Source: Nymphalis io (Eukaryota; Arthropoda; Insecta; Lepidoptera; Nymphalidae). From it: DNA of 64,000 nucleotides. Positions 47,765-58,612 of the stretch are shown in pieces. The notes below the pieces were generated by a model. That model was not told where the DNA came from. It did no database searches and saw only the letters and a list, made by a program, of their open reading frames with translations. The DNA lies in the NCBI RefSeq assembly GCF_905147045.1, contig NC_065893.1, forward strand, positions 1,240,001 to 1,304,000, read 5' to 3'. The stretch's first letter is position 1, and each line of letters opens with the position of its first letter. Position numbers and translations under genes: made by a program.

Positions 47765-48067
47765 TTACTGGTAGTAGGGCTTTGTGCAAGCTCGTCTGGG
47801 TAGGTACCACCCACTCATCAGATATTCTACCGCAAAACAGCAATACTTGATATTGTTGTGTTCCGGTTTGAAGGGTGAGTGAGCCAGTGTAATTACAGGC
47901 ACAAGGGACATAAAATCTTAGTTCCCAAGGTTGGTGGCGCATTGGATATGTAAGCGATGGTTGACATTTCTTACAATGCCAATGTCTAAGAGCGTTGGTG
48001 ACCACTTACCATCAGGTGGCCCATATGCTCGTCCGCCTTCCTATTCTATAAAAAAAAAAAAAAAAAT
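47765..48067 (+). repeat. Retroposon family C, full length
   Basis: TTACTGGTAGTAGGGCTTTG to TATAAAAAAAAAAAAAAA. Near identical to 2655 and 39858 (all share TAAAATCTTAGTTCCC and AAGAGCGTTGGTG), marking a young subfamily. Confidence 0.92.
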
Positions 48068-48184
48068 AATCAATATTCATACTAATGAGTTTATAAAAAA
48101 AGAGTTCACATATTTATTTATTTTTTAATTTAATATTGCAATGCAATAAGTACCTAAGTAGCTGCTCATATACTTTATCAATAT

Positions 48185-48283
48185 AAGAAATTAGACACCC
48201 AATATGCCGCTAACTACACCAAAGATTATATATTCCTTGTATAATTCCACTGGCTCACTTACCCTTTAAACTGATTCCGAAAT
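48185..48283 (-). repeat. Retroposon family C, very old fragment
   Basis: CCAATATGCCGCTAACTACA, TTCCACTGGCTCACTTACCC. Weak but ordered similarity. Confidence 0.45.
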
Positions 48284-48720
48284 AAAATAGGACTATTAGC
48301 TAGCAATTATAAATTATCATTATGTTTGACATTGAATTTATTACTTTTAATTTTGTAATAAAACTCTTGTATATCAATTTAAAATATACTTCCTACATCC
48401 TTTTTAAACACATACCTAAAAATCATTAAGCGTGAAAATGATTCTTGAAATAATATTTTAGCATTTTATACTACAATTTTTTTTATAAGAAAACTATATA
48501 ATGTATATATATATAAGCTATTTATATTTATATATATATATTAATTGCTAGATATATATTATATATATCTAAGCTTGTGTTATGCAGGGTGCCGTGTCTT
48601 TCACATTACTCTGTATACATATATAAGTATATTTTTGCTAAGGGGGTCGGTACCAAGACATTATTTTACAAATATATATAAATATTAATACATGAACTCG
48701 ATATATTTTTAATATTTGTA

Positions 48721-48840
48721 TATTTATGACACGTCCATATTTAGTGTGTCAGCGGTCACTACCGGAACTAGAAGCCGGACCCGGTCGAAGGGCGCGCCAG
48801 TCTCCCTCGCTCTATTCTAGTTGTAATGGATCTAGGATTT
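48721..48840. other. GC-rich island, unassigned
   Basis: GTGTGTCAGCGGTCACTACC, GAAGCCGGACCCGGTCGAAG, GGCGCGCCAGTCTCCCTCGC in an AT-rich, TA-repeat-bearing area. It has no long open frame. An LTR piece or a transposon end is possible. Confidence 0.25.
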
Positions 48841-49387
48841 TTACATTGACTATTGTTTGTTTTAATTAACGACTCAATTAATATATAATATAGTAAATAC
48901 TAAGCAAAGGAATGGAATTACTCTACCTTGAAACGTATATTGAGACGACTCTCCTATATCGAATTATCATGAATCTAGAGTGAACAGGTTTCTTTTAGGC
49001 AACACCTTAGATCGTGTCAATGCTTAAGATCAGGCAAGTCAACGTTGAAATAACTGCCTATTAAGTGTAAAAAAAATAAAAAATGAAATCTTAATTAGTC
49101 CATACGTCGTCAAGGCGTCAACAATTGGAAGGCGTTTTCGATATCTGATCATTACATCTCCGAATAGTATGCTTCTTATTCATTAAAAGACATAAGGAAT
49201 GTTTTTTTTTTCTGAATCGATTTGTGATCATCACAATAATTCGATTTTCAAACAAAAAGGAGGTTTCAAGATTAAACTTTTTAGATTATTTCAGCATTCA
49301 AATGTCTTTTAACTAAAAATATAAATAAATAAAACGCCACATTGTTCCTTCACTTATTAAAAAAAATCTAGCAATGCTTATTTCAAG

Positions 49388-49530
49388 GAGAGAGAGAGAG
49401 GGTTTCTTCTGACTGGCCTAAAAGGCCAGCCTGGGTACGGGCCTCGGGGTTGCCCCCTTTACCCGGGCTGTTCTATTTACCGCTTACTCAGGACCGTAAT
49501 ATTCGGCCAGGCACGCGTGTTACATGAATT
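49388..49530. other. GC-rich block, unassigned
   Basis: GAGAGAGAGAGGGTTTCTTC, ACTGGCCTAAAAGGCCAGCC (a short palindrome, CTGGCC/GGCCAG), GGCCTCGGGGTTGCCCCC. No family recognised; perhaps a retroposon end. Confidence 0.3.
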
Positions 49531-49555
49531 GGTAAATATTTCAAGTACCCAGTAA

Positions 49556-49790
49556 TGATGGCCTTCTGACCAATACCGGCTACGGTGGTCAAACTTAAGA
49601 GATATTAGCCAACTTCGTAGGAAATATTATAGTGCGCAAATAAAGGTGCACTCTTTATTCCCTCGCTCTCATAATTCTTTACTTAGGGCCGCAAATAACC
49701 TTTCCAAATATTTATCATGGGTTTGAACCCAGGACCTCGGTATTTGCCACAAGACCTATATATCTAACCACAAGACCAACGGGTACAAAT
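49556..49790 (-). repeat. tRNA-headed SINE related to B, diverged
   Basis: The left part follows B (ACCAATACCGGCTACGGTGG, TAGCCAACTTCGTAGG, TGCGCAAATAAAGGTGCACT). The right part (AATAACCTTTCCAAATATTT, GGGTTTGAACCCAGG) is shared in reverse with 51080-51190, so this copy is a mosaic. Confidence 0.6.
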
Positions 49791-51079
49791 AACCTATTAT
49801 TATATTTTGTATGAATTATTATTAGTTACGAGGAATTTTCAACACAGTCATAAAATATGACAAGCTGATAACACAAACTGATTTACCATGGCGTTGGATT
49901 TATTTGCATATATCAAAATAATTCAGCAATTTGTCATATCTTGTCTTAAATAATAGCGTTGTCGACGCTATTTCATGTTATTTATTGTGAATATGATAAT
50001 TAGCCAAACGGTATAATAAAGCCTTTGTTATCAAAAGTTCATCACATTTAAATTGATTTTATAAGATCTAGATAAGGTTTTATTGGATATGTCTCAGTAA
50101 TTATCTATTACGTCTTCTGTAGTAAACATCTAATAATTTGATAATGATAAATAAACAATATTGAAATAAATTATTTACTGTTATATATGACGATTGAAAA
50201 AAAAGGGAAGTCGTATTTTTATAGGAATGTTTTGATAAATATGACATTGATTGACAGTTTATTTTTCTAGGGTAAAGATATAAATGCAAATACAATTATT
50301 GGGAATATGTGAAATCATTTATTCAAAAAAAATCATCATTGCATGCAATTTCGTTGCATTATTCGACTGTTTTTTATCGTTTGCACAGGAATGTCTTTTT
50401 AAGATAAAAAAAAAATATTTTTATGATTAATGTTATCATTTATTTAATTAGCTTATTAAGGAATTAGGTAAGGTAAGCTCATAGTTAAAAAGGCTATCTC
50501 TTCCATAGTATTTAAGTCTTAAGGTTCAGAAATAACAGATATATTCTTAAAATGCATTATTAATCGAAATGTTTCCACACACACCGCTGCAGAATTTAGT
50601 TAAAATCCCTTCATTTATGCGAGCACGAAAAGAAAAAAAAAAACAATTATTTGAAGAATCGATGTGATTTAAATAATAAATCGATTCGATTTCTGTTAAG
50701 ATTGACCTTTTACATACTGGCTATTATTCTCTGGTCTTAATCAAATATACCAAGATTAACCGTACAAATTAGATTGTGCAGTATGTTGCGACCTTTGCTT
50801 TATATAATATAGTTAAATTATTACGACTTTATTTTTATATAATTAGATTACGCTGTTTATTATTATGTGCATTAAAATGTTAATTAAAATTCGAGTTAAT
50901 TTTATTCATTTCAGGGTTAAAACTCACATTTATATTGAGTTATGATTTATTATTATATTTGTTTTAATAAATGCTTTATTAGTTATTTATTTAATTTTGG
51001 CTTTATAAATGGTACTTTTGTAGTTATTTAATAAAAACTTTTTACTAATATATTGACATTAAATTATATAGTATTTTAA

Positions 51080-51235
51080 ATGAGACTGGCTGGTGCGGGC
51101 GTCATTGCAACTGGTTTTTCTTTAAAGGTTACAGGTTCGATAGAAATTCATGATAAATATTTGGAAAGGTTATTTGCAGGTCTTAAGTGTTATCTGATCC
51201 CATATCCCTAAAATTGGTTGTGTGTAAACCATCAT
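51080..51235 (+). repeat. SINE-like fragment sharing a block with 49556
   Basis: AGGTTACAGGTTCGATAGAA (B-box like), ATGATAAATATTTGGAAAGG, TTATTTGCAGG. The rest of the unit to CATCATTTGTATATTTATAC is typical of a tRNA-derived SINE body that I cannot name. Confidence 0.5.
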
Positions 51236-51489
51236 TTGTATATTTATACTATTTATTCTATCAAATATTATGTTTATTATATTAAATAAATAAATATATA
51301 GGTGATAAAACTGTAAATGCGAAAGTTAATATGTCTGTCTATGTGCCTGTTACGCTTGCTTTTAAACTAACACGAGGGTGGTCTCTCTAGTAGGTAGTAT
51401 TTTCTTTCCTCATATAATGAATATGCAATTTAAAAAAAAAAGTTTAATAATTGTAAGTACTTAAAAAACATTTCAAGATTCCTTTATAT

Positions 51490-51640
51490 GTTGGGTATTT
51501 ACCGAAACTCAAGCCCGGGCAAGCATAATTGAAATTTCATGTGTTTATTTGTGCGGCGCATTGGAGCATCGTGGTGGTCTCAAAAACAGAGAGAATCTCG
51601 TATCAAAGCAGTGGAACTTTTACTTGATGTTACTTTACTT
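51490..51640 (+). repeat. SINE family A, internally deleted
   Basis: CAAGCCCGGGCAAGCATAAT, TTTCATGTGTTTATTTGTG, CGCATTGGAGCATCGTGGTG, GCAGTGGAACTTTTAC. About half of the body is lost. Confidence 0.65.
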
Positions 51641-52194
51641 TTAAGCCTTAAAGAAATGACATAGTCCGAACTTATTAAGGATTGGACACACTTTCGCGAT
51701 CATCGTATACAATCGAATCTTCACCGTTATTTTTCATATATGTTTTAATATCGTATATTATTGTATAAATATTTGGTTTTATTAAATTGAAGTGGACAAA
51801 CACGCGATCATAGTCGGAAATATTATGCCGAAATGGTAATGGAATTGCCTTGCGTGTGTTGATATCAGTATTAATTACAAACAATTATAGACACATGTAT
51901 CGATTGTAAATTATTTACAAAACAAGCATGCGAAGCTTATTAATAAACTAATATGCGTCTATGAATAAACAATTAAAGTCTAAATCTTTATTCAATATAG
52001 AGACATAACGTTAATTGATTCTCACAAATCTACGTTAGGAAAGAAATCCTTAAGATTTGAGAAGCACTTGCGAAAGCGGGAGGAAACGCTTGTCTCCGTT
52101 GTCATCTTGTCTTTAACGTTTATGTAGTAGTAACTAGTTATCGCGCGCGGCTTAGTTTGCGTGTTTGGGTCAGATGTGCAAGACATACTATTAT

Positions 52195-52405
52195 ATTGTA
52201 CAAGGTTGTGCGCAAAAACAAGTGCACTCTTTGTTGAATGTCACGACTAGAATGAGCACGATACGGTCAACGGCTACGTGCTTTCCTAGGTACGAGATTA
52301 TAAACACTGCCAGCTTACAGATTCTCGGCTGTGAGATTTGAAGCTAGGACTTCAGGATCTGCGGGCTTATAATTCAGCCGTTAGGCCAATGGGACATTCT
52401 GCCAT
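52195..52405 (-). repeat. SINE family B, diverged
   Basis: TTGTGCGCAAAAACAAGTGC, CACTCTTTGTTGAATG, GGCTACGTGCTTTCCTAGGT, TTCAGCCGTTAGGCCAATGG. The head is recognisable at the right. Confidence 0.68.
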
Positions 52406-52462
52406 ATCTGTATCCGTTTTGTTACAAGCTCATTTATGCCTGCATGCAAAACTTAATCTCAC

Positions 52463-52524
52463 CGGTTCACACGGGCTGTTGTAACGTCCGCTGATTCGAC
52501 CTTCGCTGTGCTACCGTTCGCCAT
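52463..52524 (-). CDS. Candidate first coding exon (20 codons), gene unknown
   Basis: An ATG at 52524 opens MANGSTAKVE then SADVTTARVN and stops at a CG|GTGAGA donor. The stretch is distinctly GC-richer than its surroundings and matches no repeat family here. The same frame is open upstream to the line around 52555. The 2-nt overhang CG would give Arg with the A that opens the ACE-like exon at 30772, but no signal peptide or ACE homology is present, so that link is only a phase match. It may be chance. Confidence 0.25.
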
Positions 52525-53152
52525 CGAATTCTCACTGCACCAATGTTCCCATAATTATAATATTTCCGTCGGCCTAGAAACTATATTAGTCAGTAAGGCT
52601 TATATATTGAAAACGTTGCACTGTATTATGAGAATTGATTTTTACGCGGAATCGATGTTATTAATTTCATGGTATTAAGTGCGTTTTTTCAATTATACAG
52701 AGTTATATAAAGCTGAGATGGTCCGGTTAATAAAATACGTTGATATTAATCGAAGTAGGTGCAAATCTAATGAATATATATTTATTGCTAGATTTAAAAG
52801 CAACACGTCCATGATGCATTGTAACCTGCACTTGTCGAATGAAAACCTGCCTGAAAATATTCTTATATTATATTATAATATAATGAATGTTGCGTGGTAG
52901 AATTTGCACGATTAATACTTTTATCGGTAGGCTTCAGTCCAGTGGACAAAAACATTTATAAAACATAATTCTTTACGAAAATATTCATTTATAATTAAAT
53001 GATTTCAAATGTTCGTAATGTTTTAACTAAGCTATGAGAGCGCGCCTTAGAACGGAAAAAGCTCAAGGCAGAAATTGAACCTACAACTTTCACGTAACTA
53101 GACAGCTTGTTTCTATATTGACATATCAGATATTTAATCCTTATAACTTATC

Positions 53153-53466
53153 TATAGTAATATTATAAATGCGAAAGTAACTCGGTTTGTATGTCTGTTC
53201 CGAATTCAAACCACTAAAACTAGCTTGAAATGTAAAAAGTGCGTTTGTTGTTGCTGCATTACAAGCTTTTCTTCGCGGTTTTTCCCGTGTAGTTCCTGTT
53301 CCCGTGGAAATACCTCCGTATTTCCCTATATAATACAGACTGGTACTCGCTGATAATATAGCTATCCATTGGTGAAATAATTTTTAAAATTGATTTAGTG
53401 GTTTACGTGTGAAAGCGTAACAAACAAACAAACTCACATTCGCATTTATAATATTAGTTAGGATAT
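53153..53466. mobile_element. MITE family F with terminal inverted repeats
   Basis: The left end (TAATATTATAAATGCGAAAG, TAACTCGGTTTGT) and right end (ACAAACTCACATTCGCATTT, ATAATATTAGTTA) are inverted repeats of about 35 bp. The middle holds CACTAAAACTAGC and no open frame. This complete copy explains the F fragments elsewhere. Confidence 0.72.
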
Positions 53467-53599
53467 AATATTATGTATTAAAATTGTATGTCTGTGAGAC
53501 AAAATTCTCCAATTGTCAATAGCTTTCCTTTATAGCTCGTCTATTATTAACTAGTTTAGACTCCGTGGTTTCGTGCACTTATACTTTAGTTTAACGCCT

Positions 53600-53745
53600 G
53601 TGAAGGTTCAGAGTTCATTCCACCATGCGGTTCCAATGTATGGTGGTGGATACACATTATTTCTCACGATCTACTCACTGCCAAGCACGGAATGAAATAT
53701 AAAAAGAAATTATGTACATCAAAATTTAGTGGTGCTTGCCGGATC
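53600..53745 (-). repeat. SINE family A fragment
   Basis: CATTCCACCATGCGGTTCCA, TTTCTCACGATCTACTCACT, GCCAAGCACGGAATGAAATA, TAGTGGTGCTTGCCGG. Confidence 0.65.
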
Positions 53746-54386
53746 TTAAACGGGACTTTTCGGTTTTCTTCTGGACTCTTCGGTTTGACTTCGGAGGAGA
53801 CACTCGATTTATATAACCTTTTTAATAATATAAGTTTTAAAGACTCAATTGTGTTTATTAGTGTATTTCTTGTTGGTGCTGATATCATTATAAATAATAA
53901 AATTCATTGGTGATGAATCTTAAACTTTTTGGTTTAAAAGTTTAAAGTTCACATAATATAACAACTCAAGTATAGATTCGAGTTTTATTAGTATAACTGT
54001 TGATCAATATGCACTAATCATTTAATTTTAATTAAAGAAATCATATTAATACCAATCAATAATTGTAACCAATTTAAATAAATATTGTGAATATGCAAAA
54101 TCAAGTAATTAGTCACAAATGCGGAAGTTTAAATATAACCTTGGAAAACTCCCTTTTACGATAATTAAAAGTGTATGTTCTATGACGTTACAGTTATTTG
54201 AACAACTCATTTGATTGAATGGAAAATTATTATTGTAACTTATAAGTTAACCAGTAGACCAACGAAGCCACATGTGTCCGCCTCTACATATGAATCGAAG
54301 TTTCTCTAAATTTCAAGTCTCTATTCTTTATAGTTTAAGCTGTATATATATTTATAGCCTAATCACGGTTTTCCAACGGGTGGAAT

Positions 54387-54663
54387 CCCGCCGGCGGGGT
54401 CGACGACCCTCTTTCATTACGTCCCGTCGACGCTTAGGCGTATGACGGCATTATAATGCAGGAGTCCTCCCCTCCCGATTTCAACGGAGTCCTAAGCCGA
54501 GGTCCGGCCTCACAGGAGGCACCCTTAGGACGTCCGCCTCTCTTGAGCCCTGTGTGGCTCCCAACATCCGGCTGAGTTCAACTCGCCCATCCCGCCCGGT
54601 GACGCTGTAGAGGCCAGTAAGGCCAACAGTATTACACAATTCGAAAAAAAAAAATAAAAAAAA
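54387..54663 (+). mobile_element. Poly-A retroposon, 277 bp, with perfect 12-bp target duplication
   Basis: A GC-rich unit (CCCGCCGGCGGGGTCGACGA, CCCGCCCGGTGACGCTGTAG, CAGTAAGGCCAACAG) ending in an A run. AACGGGTGGAAT precedes it (54375-54386) and follows it (54664-54675). It is probably the 5'-truncated 3' end of a LINE (possibly R1-like) or a SINE using it. The minus frame 54481-54687 is a shadow. Confidence 0.88.
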
Positions 54664-55194
54664 AACGGGTGGAATAAAGGTCTTCATAAATAGTAAACGC
54701 GGTGCACGCTATTAAAATCGGCATGATTTTTTTCTGGCATCTTAAACAATCATCGTCTTGTGTCTGCCAATTTATACAAAGCTCGAATGAATTATACACC
54801 TAATCTTTCCTAATGAATCACTCCGTCGATTGGTTAAAACTGTTAACCCGTTTGGTAGTTTTTGAGTTTATCGCGTTCAAACATACAGACGCGGCGAGGG
54901 ACGTTGTATTTAGTAATAATTATTTCATAGAACATAATAAACGATTTTCATTAACATTATTACTTATCACGTCAAATGTAATACGGAATCTAAATAATTC
55001 GATAATTAATAATTTATAAAAAATCCTTCAATCAACCTTATAGTGAAATATGTTACAATTTCTAAGAAATCAATTATCCACGTGCACTTGATATTGCCAC
55101 TACACCTGTTTGTAAATAATTAAACATGACATTGGCTCACTAGACAACAATATGTAACACTAACTCATACTGCAACTTTGCCTTGCCGGTTGTC

Positions 55195-55570
55195 TTATGA
55201 ACACTAAACACGGTAATGCGACACGACGCTACGCGACGCGAAACTATAAAGTGGTCTTTGTGTGTATTTGTACGTTGTCACCTTAATTAGTCTGCGAGAC
55301 GCAAACTTGGACTTGTTTTCTACGAATAACGACTTTTCAAATTTATTTTGCTCTAAATATATGATATTTGTTTCTTTATTTACGTAGTTATTAGGGCTAA
55401 GTATTTAAAATATGAATTTACGAGTAAAAACGACTACAGACTAGAACATATGTATTGGTCGCATTATGTTGCATCGTGTCGCTACATATCGCATTCAGTC
55501 GCTCTCGTAGGACGCCTTATACAATTGTAGCGTTACGCGCAACGTCCGAACAGCTACTGTAGCAGAATAG
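55195..55570. repeat. Region with facing GCGACACGA motifs, possible MITE
   Basis: GTAATGCGACACGACGCTAC near the left is answered in reverse by GCATCGTGTCGCTACATATC and GGTCGCATTATG near 55460-55500. AT-rich DNA lies between. The ends are not defined, so this is tentative. Confidence 0.3.
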
Positions 55571-56959
55571 ACAATAAGTTTAAATTACTTCAAAAAAGGA
55601 GTTAATTTATTCGGCTGTATTAATTATTTGAAGGTGTGATATGATATTTTCGATTCTGATTTAGATAATTCTTATATAGTTATATTATACGTCAATGATT
55701 ACAAATTTATACAAATTATTCGCGGTTTCAAATACGGATCAAATCAAAAATAATATAAACTCGGACAGATCAAAAAAATAAAATACGTTGCTCATTGTCG
55801 GATAAAAATCGTTCAATAGTAAAGGAGATCTTTATCTAAGAGTCAATATATACTTATATTGTTCTCTACACATAACATTCTATATAAAAATCTATTTACA
55901 TAAATCACCTGACCATGTAACACGTCATTAGTTTTTATTTCACACCTAACTAAATCCGTACAAACAAGGTTAATGTGTGCGAACTGTAATGTATCATTGC
56001 TCTGAAAAGGTCCTTTCGCCAGATATCAATTTCGTGTTTAAATAAAACGACCTCGGGCTAGCTTGCATTCATGCTGACTAATGCACTTACTATCTTACAC
56101 TGCACTATTGAAATATATATATACCAAGTTATATATTTGTTTGAAATGGGCTTTATGTCTTTACTGTGGTTTTGACTAGTTACAATTGTATTTTTGGAAA
56201 AGTTTTTTTAGCCCTGTATAGTATTTGTCTCTCCACCCTCTGCCTATGAAGAATGCTCGGCATCTTCAGTCATTTGATTTAACAAATGCCCGACAGTTTT
56301 GAAAAACGTATGTTCTAGGTAGAAGGAAAGTGGCAGAATACCCACGCTGGGTTGAAGGAGATTATTGAGGAGGTTACAAGAGCCAGCCTAGAGAGAACAG
56401 CAGCTGGAAGCGATGATTATATTGAAGAAGAAGAATGTGAAAGTTAACAATTTATACTAGAGATATTGATCTCGTTTTATTTCCACTATAGTTTCGTCAT
56501 TACAAGATTGTTTAATTATTATAAAAATAGCGTAATTCGTTAATAATAAACAGAAAATACATATTTCTTTCCATCCTTTGCGTTACAAAAGTTTCATCGT
56601 ATATAATAGAGGAGCGTCGTTAAAATTCGCCCTTAAATTTCTCAAAGAACCACTTTAAAAATAAAATACAATTTGATATGTTTACGCAATTTATAGTTGT
56701 ATGCTTTATTATAGTCGAACAAATAATAATACCTTTTTTTAAATGTCAAACGGAAAAGGAAATATCAAGAAAGGCTTTATCCTTGAGAAACGGTCTGTTC
56801 TGTAGACAATAACGGACCAAAGTCCATCAGCGCTTTTGTGAACAGACTCATTTAAATATATGAGCTTTTTTGTTAGTATATAATTGCGTTTTATTTTTCA
56901 AATGGATACATACACGTTTTATATTTATATATATTATATGGTTTGTTTAATATTCTATA

Positions 56960-57075
56960 TTGCTGTGATTTAGTTTGAAGGGTCAGTGAGCCAGGATGCA
57001 GGAGAAGACGCACTTAGATTTCCATGGTTTAAGTAAAATAGACATGAAAGTGACCATTTACTTAAGTCTCATCTG
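56960..57075 (+). repeat. Retroposon family C fragment, decayed
   Basis: TGTGATTTAGTTTGAAGGGT, CAGTGAGCCAGGATGCAGG; weak afterwards. Confidence 0.4.
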
Positions 57076-57283
57076 ACTCTATATTATTTATATAAAAATA
57101 AATAAAGGTAACTTAAGTCCTAGTCAATTGCGCAGGAGATATAATATAAGAAGAAGACCAAGATATGTGTGTGCAAAGACAAAAGGTGCGCTTCTGTACC
57201 CTCACTGTTATAGTCCGATGGTCCAATCGGATGGTAATCCAAAAAGACTAAAGCGAGATTAGGTACATGAACAATCTACGTAC

Positions 57284-57355
57284 GAACATATCTGCCCGCC
57301 CGGTGACACTGTCGAGGCTATTTAGGTCAACAACAAACAGTCATTTAAAAAAAAA
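57284..57355 (+). mobile_element. Retroposon 3' end inside SINE B
   Basis: CCCGCCCGGTGACACTGTCG, AGGCTATTTAGGTCAACA, then an A run; the same family as the element at 54387. ACGTAC at 57278-57283 and 57356-57361 may be its target duplication. Confidence 0.7.
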
Positions 57356-57438
57356 ACGTACATGCCTTTCGAGGCAGAATGCTAGTCATTTGAGCAGCTA
57401 CTTAGAGTTTCTTGACAGTAAAACTAATTAACTTCTGT

Positions 57439-57493
57439 TACTCGGGGTTCAAAGCTGGCATATACCCAATATGCCAGCTTTGAACCCCGAGTA
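57439..57493. repeat. Perfect 25-bp hairpin
   Basis: Arms 57439-57463 and 57469-57493 are exact reverse complements around ACCCA. The arm contains the B-box part of a SINE head (GGGGTTCAAAGC). Confidence 0.97.
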
Positions 57494-57547
57494 CGAGCTA
57501 TCGAACTAGAATAATGAATTTAAAGATCTCATATTATCAAAGATAGA

Positions 57548-57855
57548 GCCGAGATGGCCTAGTGGTAAGAACGCGTGAATCTTAACCGATGATCGTGGGT
57601 TCAAACCCGGGCAAGCACCACTGAATTTTCATGTGCTTAATTTGTGTTTATAATTCATCTCGTGCTTAACGGTGAAGGAAAACATCGTGAGGAAACCTGC
57701 ATGTGTCTAATTTCATTGAAATTCTGCAACATGTGTATTCTACCAACCCGCATTGGAGCAGCGTGGTGGAATAAGCTCCAAACCTTCTCCTCAAAAGGGA
57801 GAGGAGGCCTTAGCCCAGCAGTGGGACATTAACAGGCTGTTACTGTGTACTGTGT
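57548..57855 (+). repeat. SINE family A, full length, reference copy, 11-bp target duplication
   Basis: GCCGAGATGGCCTAGTGG to CAGGCTGTTACTGTGT. ATATTATCAAA flanks it exactly (57531-57541 and 57856-57866). It is the youngest A copy in the window. Confidence 0.95.
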
Positions 57856-58384
57856 ATATTATCAAAACCTAAGAGAAGCTCAAGCGAATTTATCTTAAAA
57901 ATGGAAGGTAAATAAATATAATTCGCAAACATAGATATAATTTTGCTAAGGATTCCTAATCATTATTACTGCTTCGTTTGGGTGTGCTTTATCCTTAAAA
58001 AATGTGTATAGTCATATTGTGTGTCGCTATTTCACAAGTACGTAAAAACTGGGTCAAACTAAAACAATACACGTATTAAAAAAATCTCACACCAAAATAT
58101 GCGGTAGAATCAATCATTGTTACAATTCGTAATTGAATGTTTGATAAGATTTATTTTATGGCCTTCGCGTATACTCGTTCGTACTCAACGTTACTGAAAA
58201 AAACAATTGTTTTTCATTTCTTTGTTTGAATAATGACAGTCAAAATGAAAATATTCTTTGTTTCAAACTGGTTATCTATGTCGTCTTTTATAAGGTAATA
58301 ATTTATCAATGTGGAGCACACTAATTCCTTTGTTTTTAGTCACTACAAAGTCGATTTATAATTTTTTAGTCTGTATTGGGATTT

Positions 58385-58612
58385 TTACTCAAAAAATCTT
58401 CAATAGCCGCTCTGTTTTTAATGTTTCGAGGCAATGGAATGCCATTTCGAGAACGTAGAACGGTTAGCTTATATAATGATGACCGTCCCAATGGACTATA
58501 GGAATAGAGTGTATAGATTATAATAATTATGTCATACGCAGGGCAAGACTCAGTTGCGAATACTCAGTTGAGAATAGCCACCGTGACCGAAATTGGCCAG
58601 TGGGACATCATC
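58385..58612 (+). repeat. SINE family B, diverged
   Basis: CTTCAATAGCCGCTCTG, AGGAATAGAGTGTATAG, GAATAGCCACCGTGACCGAA, ATTGGCCAGTGGGACATC. Confidence 0.65.

Larger units (their letters stand above)
57120..57510 (-). repeat. SINE family B, interrupted and with a palindromic end
   Basis: TAGTCAATTGCGCAGGAGAT at the left, GTGTGCAAAGACAAAAGGTG, CATGCCTTTCGAGGCAGAAT, TTCTTGACAGTAAAACTAAT. A retroposon tail is inserted at about 57284-57355, and the head-side end is a perfect 25-bp inverted duplication (57439-57493). Confidence 0.75.

Noticed and set aside
57644..57832. 62-residue open frame, also at 21309 and 36405
   Set aside because: It is encoded inside SINE A and recurs with each copy; no sign of a real gene.
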